Assembly (NCBI GenBank): GCA_016716225.1
Contig: JADJWT010000001.1
Span: forward strand, 62,001-126,000
Reading direction: 5' to 3'
Length of the DNA stretch: 64,000 nucleotides
From: Ignavibacteriota bacterium
Lineage (GTDB): Bacteria > Bacteroidota > Ignavibacteria > Ignavibacteriales > Melioribacteraceae
Every line of letters begins with the position of its first letter. The first letter of the stretch is position 1. Below are positions 53,579-63,290 of the stretch, piece after piece. The translations under genes were made by a program, and so were the position numbers. Below the pieces are notes generated by a model. That model was not told where the DNA came from. It saw only the letters and a program-made list of their open reading frames with translations, and searched no databases.

Positions 53579-54007
53579 ATTTTTCTCCTAAATTAGTTTT
53601 TTTGTTAAGCGTTTGTACAAAAAATGTTTAACAACTATTCATCAAGACCTCCGTCTTTTTGTGTGTTACAATGATTAAATTATACAGCAATGTTGAATAT
53701 TAAAAAATTCCTCAAAAATATACAAATAATATTTCCTTATTGATAATATTATTTATAATTGATTTGTAAAAAAAATATTCTAAAAACTTAATTACAATTC
53801 ATAAAATTGGTAGCATTTCAGAACAATTGCAATTTATATTCTTTATCGAATTTAATATAATTGTATTGAAAATTTAAAAACGGTTTTTTTGTAAACTTAG
53901 AATAATTTTTTTAACTTTTTTAAATTTTGATAAGCATCATTGAAAGGTGAACAAATAAAGGTTATCTCAATCAATTTTAGTAAAATTTATGAAATAACCT
54001 TTTATAT
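53579..54007. other. Non-coding region between the TonB operon and trxA
   Basis: This 429-base A+T-rich stretch has no gene. It must hold the promoter of the TonB operon. At 53957-54002 arms AAAGGTTATCTCA and TGAAATAACCTTT pair with one mismatch around a loop that can itself pair; right after the trxA stop it is probably the trxA terminator. Confidence 0.5.
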
Positions 54008-54325
54008 CTAAAGATTTTTAAGTTTATCTAAAAATACTGATTTGGGAACTGCTCCTATAATTGTATCTTTTACATTTCCGCCCGATAAGATCAGAACGGT
54101 TGGAATGCTTCTTACTCCGTATTTTATTGCGGTTTGCTGATTAACATCAACGTCAAGTTTTCCGACTTTTATTTTACCATCAAATTCTACCGCAAGTTCT
54201 TCAATTATTGGCGCTATCATTCTACAAGGTCCGCACCAAGCTGCCCAGAAATCAACTACAACAGGAATTTCAGATTTGATTGCTTCTTTCTCAAAATTAT
54301 CATCAGTAAATGTAAATGGTTTCAT
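54008..54325 (-). CDS. trxA: Thioredoxin
   Basis: The 105-aa protein has the active site WAAWCGPCRM near residue 30 and the cis-Pro in RSIPTVLIL. It reduces cytoplasmic disulfides. It ends a leftward unit with the acyl-CoA dehydrogenase and enoyl reductase genes. Confidence 0.95.
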   Translation of the reverse strand: MKPFTFTDDNFEKEAIKSEIPVVVDFWAAWCGPCRMIAPIIEELAVEFDGKIKVGKLDVDVNQQTAIKYGVRSIPTVLILSGGNVKDTIIGAVPKSVFLDKLKNL

Positions 54326-54348
54326 TAAATTTTTTCTCCTTTAAAAAA

Positions 54349-55491
54349 TTACATTATTCCTTTTTTCTTTAAAACATCTCTTGCAATAATTGTTTTTTGA
54401 ATTTCATTTGTTCCTTCAAAGATTCTATTAATTCTTGAATCTCTATAAAATCTCTCAATTGGCAATTCTCTTGAGTAACCCATACCTCCATGAATTTGAA
54501 CAGCTCTATCTGCAATTTTATCCAGAGATTCTGAACAATATAATTTCACCATTGCAGATTGTTTTGAAATATTTTTCCCATTATCATAATCAACAGCAGT
54601 TCTATATACAATTGATTCCATGTTATAAATCATTGTTGCCATTTCTGCTAGATAGAATTGAATTGCTTGAAAGTGGCTAATTGGTTCATCAAACTGTTCT
54701 CTTTCTTGTGCATAATGAGCTGACATTTCTAAAAGTTCTTTTGCTGCTCCTAAACATGCTGCACCTAATCCTAATCTTCCAGCGTCTAAAGTTTTCATAG
54801 CAAGTAAAAAACCTCTCCCATCAGAGCCAACTAAATTTTCTTCCGGAATTTTAACATTATCAAAAGTTATTGCATTTGTTGTACTTCCTTTAATTCCCAT
54901 TTTCTTTTCAGGAGGTCCCGCATGAAATCCGGGAGAACTTGTTTCAACAATAAAAGCGCTAATTCCTTTAGGTGTTCTCGCAAAAACAGAAACTATATCA
55001 GCAATCCCGCCATTAGTTATCCATAATTTTTCACCATTTAAAGTCCAATTACCGTCAACTTTTTCAGCTTTAGTTTTTAGATTAAATGAATCTGAACCGG
55101 CTTGAGCTTCAGTTAAACAAAATGCAGCAATCTTTTCTCCGTTTGCTAATGGTGTAAGATATTTTTTCTTTTGATTTTCATTCCCGCCAAGATAAATTAC
55201 ATTTGCACCGATTGATTGATGAGCTCCAATTGTTGTTGCAGTTGACATACAACCTCGCGCAATTTCTTCTTGAGCAATACAATAACCAACTTCACCAAAA
55301 CCGCCACCTCCATATTCTTCCGGAAATGAAATTCCTAAAATTCCTAACTCTCCAAGTTTTTTAAGTAAAGATTCTGGAATTTTTGCATCTTCATCAATTT
55401 TAGATGCGATGGGTTTTATTTCTTTATTCGTAAAATCTTTTACCATTTCACGAAGCATTTGTTGGTCTTCAGTAAAACCGAATTCGAACAT
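54349..55491 (-). CDS. Acyl-CoA dehydrogenase
   Basis: The 380-aa flavoenzyme has the FAD/substrate patterns FCLTEAQAGSDSFNLKT and LWITNGGIADIVSVFART, and the catalytic Glu in RIFEGTNEIQKTIIARDVL. It oxidizes acyl-CoA to enoyl-CoA. Short or branched chains are typical for this length; specificity cannot be read. Eleven bases follow the enoyl reductase gene. Confidence 0.92.
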   Translation of the reverse strand: MFEFGFTEDQQMLREMVKDFTNKEIKPIASKIDEDAKIPESLLKKLGELGILGISFPEEYGGGGFGEVGYCIAQEEIARGCMSTATTIGAHQSIGANVIYLGGNENQKKKYLTPLANGEKIAAFCLTEAQAGSDSFNLKTKAEKVDGNWTLNGEKLWITNGGIADIVSVFARTPKGISAFIVETSSPGFHAGPPEKKMGIKGSTTNAITFDNVKIPEENLVGSDGRGFLLAMKTLDAGRLGLGAACLGAAKELLEMSAHYAQEREQFDEPISHFQAIQFYLAEMATMIYNMESIVYRTAVDYDNGKNISKQSAMVKLYCSESLDKIADRAVQIHGGMGYSRELPIERFYRDSRINRIFEGTNEIQKTIIARDVLKKKGIM

Positions 55492-55502
55492 AATTTTTCT
55501 CT

Positions 55503-56327
55503 CTATTTTATTGGTTTACAAATTGTTTCACCGGTATAGCTTACATTGTATTCTCCTCCATCAACACCAATTACGTTGCCTGAAATCCAATCTGCTTCGG
55601 GACTACATAACATTACAATTGCTTTAGCAACTTCTTCCGGTATTGTTAATTTTCCCATAGGATTTTTTTCTCTAGCAGCTTTAATCATTAATTCGTTTCC
55701 GGGAATTTTTCTTAAAGCAGGAGTATCCGTAACGCCAGCCATTATGGCATTAGCAGTAACTTTCATATGTCCTAATTCAACAGAAAGCTGACGAATGTGC
55801 GCTTCTAATGCAGCTTTTGCTGCAGAAACAGCTCCGTATGTTGGAATAACTTGTTGAGATCCTGCACTTGTTAAAGCAAAAATTCTTGCGCCTTTTGATA
55901 ATAAATCTCTTTGAACCAATCCTTGCGTCCAATAAACTAAAGTATGTGCCATTACATCAAGTGTCATTTCCATCTGAGATTTTGATATACAATCATTCGG
56001 TGATTTTGTAATAAATGGTTTAAGAGTTCCAAATGCTAAAGAATGAATTAAAACATTTACTAAGGGATGTTCTTTTACTGCAAACCTTTCTTTAATTTCA
56101 TCAAGTGTATCATTTCTTTTTAGCTGATCTGCAGCGTTCATATTATAAAAGATAGCTTGTTGTCCAAATTTTTCAATTTTCTTCACAATTAAATCAACAT
56201 TATGCATTGTACTTTGACGATCCAGATGAATTCCAAAAATACTGTAACCGTTTTTAGCTAATTCGATTGCTGATGCACCGCCAAATCCGCTTGATGCACC
56301 TAAAACTAAAGCCCATTTCTGTGTCAT
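55503..56327 (-). CDS. fabL: Enoyl-[acyl carrier protein] reductase, FabL type
   Basis: The 274-aa short-chain dehydrogenase has the nucleotide site LGASSGFGGASAIELAKNG. Its catalytic Tyr and Lys are six residues apart (YGAVSAAKAALEA) instead of three, the mark of FabI/FabL enoyl reductases. The late motif ISGNVIGVDGGEY is typical of FabL. It makes the last reduction step of fatty acid elongation. No fabI is seen in the window. Confidence 0.8.
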   Translation of the reverse strand: MTQKWALVLGASSGFGGASAIELAKNGYSIFGIHLDRQSTMHNVDLIVKKIEKFGQQAIFYNMNAADQLKRNDTLDEIKERFAVKEHPLVNVLIHSLAFGTLKPFITKSPNDCISKSQMEMTLDVMAHTLVYWTQGLVQRDLLSKGARIFALTSAGSQQVIPTYGAVSAAKAALEAHIRQLSVELGHMKVTANAIMAGVTDTPALRKIPGNELMIKAAREKNPMGKLTIPEEVAKAIVMLCSPEADWISGNVIGVDGGEYNVSYTGETICKPIK

Positions 56328-56429
56328 TTTTCCCTTTTGTTTATATTTGTTTGCAAAAGTTATGAAAATAAAAAAGTTAAATCAATGAAAGATATTAAAT
56401 CGATTTTAAGAAAATTTTGTGCTTTAGCT

Positions 56430-59400
56430 TTACATTGTCTGAAATGCAATTGCATCATCGCCTAAAAGATTATGCAAATTATTTAATAAATTTTCTGAGA
56501 TCGAAATTTTGTTATTTATTATAAACCTTTTTGATGATCCATTAATTTTCACATAAACAATAACCGGAATATTTCCTTCGTTTTTATCAAAAACTGATTT
56601 TACTTTTTTTACTGTTTCCGGATTGTGTTTCTCTGAGTCGAAAAGAATTCCCAAACTTTTTGTAAATTTTTGTGCAACTTTATCTAATGAAATTGCATCT
56701 TCAGCATGAAGTTTAACCGCATCGCCGCTACTTTCCAATTTTCCTATTACCATTATTGTGGATTCTGGAACTATTAAACTTCCAATTTCACTATAAATTT
56801 TTCCAAACATTATACATTCGCAAGATCCTGTAAAATCATCAAGGGTAAAGAATGCCATGTTCTTACCGGATTTATCCATTCTTGTTCTAATTGATGTTAC
56901 AACTCCGCAAGCTCTTACAAAATCCAAATTATTAAAAGTATCGGGATCGCCAAGTTTGATTGTAGAAAATGAATTATATTCTGCTTCATATTTTCTTAAT
57001 GGATGATCGGAAAGATAAAATCCAAGTGCTTCTCTTTCTTTTGCAAGCGCAAATTTTTGATCCCATGAATCAACTTCCGGCAGTTCGGGTTCAGAAAAAG
57101 TTATTTCTTCAACATCACCAAACAAGCTGTCTTTTTGTGTTTCTTTTGTCGATTGAACTTTACTTCCAAATGATAATGCACTTTCAATTGATGAAAAGTT
57201 TTTCGCTCTATCTCCTTTGACCGAATCAAAAGCTCCGGCTAATACCAATCCTTCTAAGGCTCTTTTATTTACAATTCTTGTATCAACGTTTGAAGTAAAA
57301 TCATAAATACTTTTAAAATTTCTTCCTAAATTTTTATGGGATTCTTCAATTGCTTTAACAGCATTTACTCCAACATTTTTTATTGCTGACATTCCAAATA
57401 CAATTTTATCCTTATCAACAGTGAATTTAACCGATGGGCGATTTATATCCGGAACCATTACATGAATTTTTAATTTTCTGCAATCTTCCAAAAGCAATGT
57501 AACTTTATCTGGATTGCCAAATTCGTTTGTTAAGTTTGCTGCCAAAAATTCCGCAGTAAAATTTGCTTTTAGATATGCAGTTTGATAAGCTACAACGGAG
57601 TAAGCAACTGCGTGACTTTTATTAAAACCGTAATTTGCAAATTTATCAATTACGATAAAAATTTCTTCCGCAATTTTTTGAGGAATATTATTTTTTACGG
57701 CACCATCAACAAATTTACTTTTTTGTTTCTGCATTTCATCAAGATCTTTTTTTCCCATTGCTCTTCTTAGAATATCAGCTTGGGCTAAAGTCATTCCGGC
57801 AATTTTATTTGCAATTTGAATTACTTGCTCTTGATAAACAATTATTCCATATGTTTCACTTAAAATTTCTTCCAAAGAAGGATGTAAATATTCAATCGGT
57901 TTCCTTCCATGCTTTCGATCAATAAAATCGGGAATGAAATCCATTGGTCCCGGACGATATAAAGCATTCATTGCGGATAAATCTTTTATTGATGTCGGCT
58001 TTAAATTTTTTAAATGTTCTTTCATCGGAGCAGATTCAAACTGGAACACTCCGGTTGTTTGTCCGTTCCAAAATAATTTATAAGTTTTTTCATCATCAAT
58101 TGGAATAGCATCAATATCAATTTTTATATTTTGTGTTTGCTCAATTAAATCAATTGTATCACGGATAATTGTTAAAGTCCGCAATCCTAAAAAATCCATT
58201 TTCAGAATTCCGGCAGAATCCAATTCCTTCATATTATATTGAGTAACCAAATCACCGTTTGCACCAGCAGAAGCTAAAGGAACTAAATCACTTACTTCTC
58301 CCGGAGTAATTACAACGCCAGCCGCGTGCTTACTGGCATTACGGTTCATGCCTTCCAAAATCTTTGCATACTTAATAAGATTCTGAATATTTTCATCATC
58401 CGAATCATTAACCCATCTTAATTCGGGAACTTCTTCCAATGCTTGGTCTATTGTAAAAACTCTGCCAAACTTTGATGGAATCCATTTTGTAATATTATTT
58501 ACAGTGGGAATTGGAATATTTAATACTCTCGCAACATCACGCAAAACTGCTTTTGATGAGAGTCGATTAAAAGTAATAATTTGACTTACAGAATTTTCAC
58601 CATATTTTTCTTTTACATAATCAATTACTTCACCACGCTGATCATCAGCAAAATCAATATCGATATCGGGCATTGATTTTCTTGATGGATTTAAAAATCT
58701 CTCAAATAATAAATCATATTCAAGCGGATTTACATTTGTGATTCCCAAAGAATATGCGACTAAACTTCCCGCTGCACTCCCTCTTCCCGGACCAACCGGA
58801 ATTTTTTTATTCTTAGCGGCGTTAATAAAATCTTGAGTAATTAAAAAATAACCGGCGTAACCCATTGATTTTATTATATCAACTTCGTATTTAAATCTAT
58901 CTTCAATATTTGTATTTAATTTAGAAAATCTTTTATTCAATCCTTCGCGTGCAAGAATTTCAAAATATTCATCCAAATCTTTTGCGTTTGATTCTTTGGG
59001 AATTGGAAAAATTGGATAGTGAAATTTTTCAAAATCTAAACTTACATTTACTTTTTCTTCAACTGCTAAAGTATTTTCAATTGCACCTTTGTAAGAAATA
59101 AACAAATCTTTCATTTGCTCTGAAGATTTAAAATAAATTTCATCTGTTCTATATCTTAAATCTCTATAATCTTTATTTCCGGTTTTATCTGAAAGTAGTA
59201 GTAAAATATTATGTGCAATTGCGTGTTCTTTTTCTATATAATGAATATCGTTAGTTGCAATCATCGGAATTCCCAATTCTCTGGAAAGTTTTGGAATCCC
59301 TTCTAAAACCGGTTTATCTTCTTCTTGACCATGATCTTGTAATTCCAAATAAAAATCATCGCCAAAAATTTCTTTCAAAATAATGGAATTTTCTTTTGCC

Positions 59401-59879
59401 TTTTGATAATCACCATTTAGCAAATGACTTGCAACCGGTCCGGCTAAACAAGCCGAAGTACAAATTAATCCTTCAGATTTTTCGCGTAACAACTCCAAAT
59501 CAATTCGAGGTTTGTAATAAAAACCTTCTGTAAAACCTTGTGTAGAAAGTTTAATTAAATTTTTATAACCAATATCATTTTTAGCAATTAGCACAAGGTG
59601 ATTATATTGTTTTGATTTTTTCTTTGGATTTGTACTTTCGTTTTTTTCAAAACGCGTGCCTTCAAAATTGATGTAAGCTTCCACACCAATAATTGGTTTT
59701 ATACTTGCTTTTTTTGCTTTTTTATAAAATTCGGAAATGCCATACATTACGCCGTGATCGGTTAATGCAAGCGCATGCATTTTATTTTTTTGTGTTGCGG
59801 TAATTAGTGAATCAATTGTGCAAGCTGCATCTTGCAAGCTGTAATGCGAATGGTTATGTAAATGTACAAAATCACACAT
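56430..59879 (-). CDS. dnaE: DNA polymerase III alpha subunit
   Basis: The 1149-aa replicative polymerase has the PHP domain (HLHNHSHYSL, then LTDHGVMYG), the palm with catalytic PDIDIDFADDQRGEVID, the fingers and a C-terminal OB fold (VVTSIRTRMDKSGKNMAFFT). No exonuclease domain is inserted, so DnaQ is separate. It follows dut by 14 bases. Confidence 0.97.
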   Translation of the reverse strand: MCDFVHLHNHSHYSLQDAACTIDSLITATQKNKMHALALTDHGVMYGISEFYKKAKKASIKPIIGVEAYINFEGTRFEKNESTNPKKKSKQYNHLVLIAKNDIGYKNLIKLSTQGFTEGFYYKPRIDLELLREKSEGLICTSACLAGPVASHLLNGDYQKAKENSIILKEIFGDDFYLELQDHGQEEDKPVLEGIPKLSRELGIPMIATNDIHYIEKEHAIAHNILLLLSDKTGNKDYRDLRYRTDEIYFKSSEQMKDLFISYKGAIENTLAVEEKVNVSLDFEKFHYPIFPIPKESNAKDLDEYFEILAREGLNKRFSKLNTNIEDRFKYEVDIIKSMGYAGYFLITQDFINAAKNKKIPVGPGRGSAAGSLVAYSLGITNVNPLEYDLLFERFLNPSRKSMPDIDIDFADDQRGEVIDYVKEKYGENSVSQIITFNRLSSKAVLRDVARVLNIPIPTVNNITKWIPSKFGRVFTIDQALEEVPELRWVNDSDDENIQNLIKYAKILEGMNRNASKHAAGVVITPGEVSDLVPLASAGANGDLVTQYNMKELDSAGILKMDFLGLRTLTIIRDTIDLIEQTQNIKIDIDAIPIDDEKTYKLFWNGQTTGVFQFESAPMKEHLKNLKPTSIKDLSAMNALYRPGPMDFIPDFIDRKHGRKPIEYLHPSLEEILSETYGIIVYQEQVIQIANKIAGMTLAQADILRRAMGKKDLDEMQKQKSKFVDGAVKNNIPQKIAEEIFIVIDKFANYGFNKSHAVAYSVVAYQTAYLKANFTAEFLAANLTNEFGNPDKVTLLLEDCRKLKIHVMVPDINRPSVKFTVDKDKIVFGMSAIKNVGVNAVKAIEESHKNLGRNFKSIYDFTSNVDTRIVNKRALEGLVLAGAFDSVKGDRAKNFSSIESALSFGSKVQSTKETQKDSLFGDVEEITFSEPELPEVDSWDQKFALAKEREALGFYLSDHPLRKYEAEYNSFSTIKLGDPDTFNNLDFVRACGVVTSIRTRMDKSGKNMAFFTLDDFTGSCECIMFGKIYSEIGSLIVPESTIMVIGKLESSGDAVKLHAEDAISLDKVAQKFTKSLGILFDSEKHNPETVKKVKSVFDKNEGNIPVIVYVKINGSSKRFIINNKISISENLLNNLHNLLGDDAIAFQTM

Positions 59880-59893
59880 TTTATTTTTTCATC

Positions 59894-60349
59894 CTAAGAT
59901 TTTCCGGTGTGACCAAATCCACCCTCTCCCCTTTGAGATGAATTTAAATCTTCAACTTCGTTAATGTTTGCTAAAATAACTTCGGCTAAAACTAATTGCG
60001 CAATTCTATCACCACGTTTAATTATAAAATCTTCTTCTCCAAAATTAAATAATATTATTTTTACTTCACCACGGTAATCGGAATCAATTGTTCCGGGGGA
60101 ATTTAAAACACCAATTCCATTTTTTGCAGCTAATCCGCTCCTCGGTCTTACTTGAATTTCATATCCAATTGGAATTTCTACAGATAAATTTGTCGGGACT
60201 AAAATTACTTTTCCCGATTTAAGTATTATATCATTTTGAACTGCTGCTCTAATATCCATTCCGGAACTTCCTTCGGTAGAATAAGTAGGAAGCGGAATAT
60301 CAGAAAATAAGTTTGAAATACGTTTTATATTTAAATCGATTTTTTTCAT
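59894..60349 (-). CDS. dut: dUTP diphosphatase
   Basis: The 151-aa trimeric dUTPase shows all five motifs, including STEGSSGMDIRA, RPRSGLAAKNGIGVLNSPGT, DSDYRGEVK, KRGDRIAQLVL and the C-terminal RGEGGFGHTG. It removes dUTP and supplies dUMP. Paired with dnaE. Confidence 0.97.
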   Translation of the reverse strand: MKKIDLNIKRISNLFSDIPLPTYSTEGSSGMDIRAAVQNDIILKSGKVILVPTNLSVEIPIGYEIQVRPRSGLAAKNGIGVLNSPGTIDSDYRGEVKIILFNFGEEDFIIKRGDRIAQLVLAEVILANINEVEDLNSSQRGEGGFGHTGKS

Positions 60350-60445
60350 TTGGATTAGGATTTATTTTGGAAGATTAACTAAACGAATTTATAAAAAAAT
60401 ATGTAAATGAAAAACTTGCAGTTTAAAAAAGTAATTAAAACGAAA

Positions 60446-61906
60446 TTATTTTTTTCTTCTGAAAATTAAATTCATTGTTGAAATAATATCTTTCTTTTTA
60501 ACAATTTTAAAAACTATAAATGATAGAAAATAAATTCCCAACAAAATAATTTTTATTGAAAAAGTAATTCCACTTGTAAAAACAAAATAGTAAAAAATTC
60601 CGCTGATAAAAATTATTGTAAAAATTACTTTTATAATTAAAGAAAATTCATAATCAATTTTGTAAAACTTTTGGGAAACTATAAAAATTCCAACCGACAT
60701 AAAAACATAACTTAATAGTGTTGAAATCGCGCCGCCGAAAATTCCAATTATGGGAACTAAAATAAAATTGCTAACAATATTTATTAACGCCCCAACTCCG
60801 GTAATTGCGGGAAGATATTTTGTTTTTTCTTCTAAATAAATTCCGGCGATAAAGTTTATATAAAGTCCGTGAAAAATATATGCGAGTAAAATTATTGGAA
60901 CAATATAAATTCCCGATAAATATTCTTTGGCGATTAAACTTCTTCCGTGATAAAATTGAAAACTTGCGATGTCATCAATAAAAAGTGAAAGTACAATCCA
61001 CATAAAACTTGTGAAAATTAAAAACAAACTTAGAACTTTAGAGAAAATTTTTTTTGCATTTTCTTCTTTTGCATTTGTTAAGAAAAACGGCTGCCAGGCA
61101 TAATGAAACATTGAAACAAACAACATCATAAAAATTCCGAGTTTGTAATTTGCTCTATAAATTCCCAATGTTGATTCGTTCGTTAATTCACGAATTATTG
61201 GAACATCAATTACTTGAACAATCATTGATGCAACACTTGCTGGTAAATATGTTACTCCAAAAAACAACATTTTTTTAAGATAAAATTTGTCAATTGTGAA
61301 GTTAAGATTTCTAAAAATATCCGGAATGAGAACAACAAAAGCAAACGCAGAAGCTACCAAATTGCTTATAAATATTGCTTCAATTCCATATTTGTATTTT
61401 AGAATTAGAATAAAATTCAATGAAACATTTAAGAGAATATTTAGAATTTTTATTAATGCAAATTTTGAAGCTTTTCTTTCCAAACGAAGATTTGAAAACG
61501 GAATTAACGTTGCGGTATCAAGAAATAAGATTGCAATTACATAAATAAATATGTGCGAATAATTTGTTAAATCTGTTTCGTTAGCAATCCAATTGTGTGT
61601 AGCAAAAAGAAAAACTGAAAATATTAAAGTTGTAATTGTTACAAAAATATATCCGGTTGAATAAACTTTTTTCTTATCATTCTCATCTACTGTTGCAAAT
61701 TTCATAAATGCAGCATCCATTCCGTAGATGTAAACAATATTTGCAAAAGCTAAAAATGCGTAAATGTATGATTGAATTCCGAATTCTGTTGGCGAGAAAA
61801 CATTTGTGTAAAACGGCACTAAAATAAATCCGAGAAATCTCCCAACAATTGTGCTGATTCCGTAAAGAGCAGTGTCTTTTGTTAATTGTTTAATTTTATC
61901 AAGCAT
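60446..61906 (-). CDS. Wzx-like polysaccharide flippase
   Basis: The 486-aa protein has about fourteen membrane segments and the MATE/Wzx start TKDTALYGISTIVGRFLGFI, then FYTNVFSPTEFGI. It should flip lipid-linked oligosaccharides across the inner membrane. The sugar-transferase-like gene at the right edge fits the same pathway. Confidence 0.85.
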   Translation of the reverse strand: MLDKIKQLTKDTALYGISTIVGRFLGFILVPFYTNVFSPTEFGIQSYIYAFLAFANIVYIYGMDAAFMKFATVDENDKKKVYSTGYIFVTITTLIFSVFLFATHNWIANETDLTNYSHIFIYVIAILFLDTATLIPFSNLRLERKASKFALIKILNILLNVSLNFILILKYKYGIEAIFISNLVASAFAFVVLIPDIFRNLNFTIDKFYLKKMLFFGVTYLPASVASMIVQVIDVPIIRELTNESTLGIYRANYKLGIFMMLFVSMFHYAWQPFFLTNAKEENAKKIFSKVLSLFLIFTSFMWIVLSLFIDDIASFQFYHGRSLIAKEYLSGIYIVPIILLAYIFHGLYINFIAGIYLEEKTKYLPAITGVGALINIVSNFILVPIIGIFGGAISTLLSYVFMSVGIFIVSQKFYKIDYEFSLIIKVIFTIIFISGIFYYFVFTSGITFSIKIILLGIYFLSFIVFKIVKKKDIISTMNLIFRRKK

Positions 61907-61926
61907 CGGAATTTTTCATTTTGAAT

Positions 61927-62337
61927 TTATTCAAAATATTTTTTGAGTGTGTCAATATAAATTTGCGGAGGTTTTGTAGGTCTCTTCGTTTCTTCTCTAA
62001 TGAACATATGTGTTGTAAATCCAGTAACTAAAATTTCTTCGGAGTTTTCTCTTTTTATTGAATATTCAATGTGAACTTTTGCGGAATATAATTCCGAAAT
62101 TGTTGCGGTAATTTGAAGTACATCATCATAATGAGCTGGAATTTTATATTTCAAACTGGCTTCAATTAATGGTAACTGATAACCAACTTTTTCCAATTCA
62201 CTGTATGCTAAACCGCAACTTCTTAAAAGTTCAGTTCTTCCGACTTCAAAATATTCTAAATATTTTCCGTTATAAACAAATTGCATTTTATCAGTATCGG
62301 CATATCTAACTCTAATTGAAGTTGTGTGCGAAAGCAT
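61927..62337 (-). CDS. YbgC-like acyl-CoA thioesterase
   Basis: The 136-aa hotdog-fold protein has the 4-hydroxybenzoyl-CoA thioesterase pattern VRYADTDKMQFVYNGKYLEY, with the catalytic Asp in ADTD. It hydrolyses short acyl-CoA or acyl-ACP. Two bases follow accA. Confidence 0.88.
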   Translation of the reverse strand: MLSHTTSIRVRYADTDKMQFVYNGKYLEYFEVGRTELLRSCGLAYSELEKVGYQLPLIEASLKYKIPAHYDDVLQITATISELYSAKVHIEYSIKRENSEEILVTGFTTHMFIREETKRPTKPPQIYIDTLKKYFE

Positions 62338-62339
62338 AA

Positions 62340-63290
62340 TTATTCGTTGTAAACTCCCATTTTGCCAAACTTTTCAATTCTGTTTGAAATTAATTTTTCC
62401 GGCTTGATTTTTTTAAGTTGATTAATTTCTTCCAACAAAATTTGTTTTAAAGTATCAGCAATTAATTTATGATCTCTATGAGCGCCGCCAAGTGGTTCGG
62501 GAATTATTCTATCAATAATATTTAATTCCAACAAATCGGGTGCAGTTAACTTTAAGGCTTCTGCGGCTTGTTCTTTATATTCCCAACTTCTCCATAAAAT
62601 ACTTGAGCAAGATTCCGGACTAATAACGGAATACCATGTATTTTCCAACATTAAAATTCTATCGCCAACGCCCATACCTAAAGCGCCGCCGCTTGCACCT
62701 TCCCCAATAATTACAACAATTACCGGAACTTTTAGTCGGCTCATTTCAAATAAATTTCTTGCGATTGCTTCCGCTTGCCCACGTTCTTCGGCTTCAATTC
62801 CGGGATATGCGCCTGGCGTATCCAATAATGTTACAATTGGTATATTAAATTTTTCGGCAAGTTTCATCAAACGCAATGCTTTTCTGTAACCTTCGGGATT
62901 CGGCATTCCGAAATTTCTTTCCAAATTTGATTTAGTATCTCTACCTTTTTGATGCCCGATTAACATAATTTTTTGATCACCGATCATTGCAAATCCGCCG
63001 ACAATTGCTTTATCATCTTTGAAATGTCTATCGCCGTGAAGTTCAATAAAATTTTCAGTCATTAAAAAAATGTAATCTAATGTATAAGGTCGTTCTGAGT
63101 GGCGAGCAAGCTGAACTCTTTGCCAGCGTGTTAAATTTTCATATATGTTTTTTTTAAGAAGATTTACTTTACTTTCCAAATTCGAAATTTCATCGGTAAT
63201 ATCAAGATTATCTTCAAGTTTTTTCATTTCCTCAATTTTTTTCTCGAGTTCAAAAATCGGTTTTTCAAATTCCAATATATTTTTTGCCAT
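62340..63290 (-). CDS. accA: Acetyl-CoA carboxylase carboxyltransferase subunit alpha
   Basis: The 316-aa subunit has IGHQKGRDTKSNLERNFGMP, the core LLDTPGAYPGIEAEERGQAE and GEGASGGALGMGVGD. With AccD it transfers carboxyl from biotin to acetyl-CoA, the first step of fatty acid synthesis. It overlaps the gene upstream by one base (TAATG). Confidence 0.95.
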   Translation of the reverse strand: MAKNILEFEKPIFELEKKIEEMKKLEDNLDITDEISNLESKVNLLKKNIYENLTRWQRVQLARHSERPYTLDYIFLMTENFIELHGDRHFKDDKAIVGGFAMIGDQKIMLIGHQKGRDTKSNLERNFGMPNPEGYRKALRLMKLAEKFNIPIVTLLDTPGAYPGIEAEERGQAEAIARNLFEMSRLKVPVIVVIIGEGASGGALGMGVGDRILMLENTWYSVISPESCSSILWRSWEYKEQAAEALKLTAPDLLELNIIDRIIPEPLGGAHRDHKLIADTLKQILLEEINQLKKIKPEKLISNRIEKFGKMGVYNE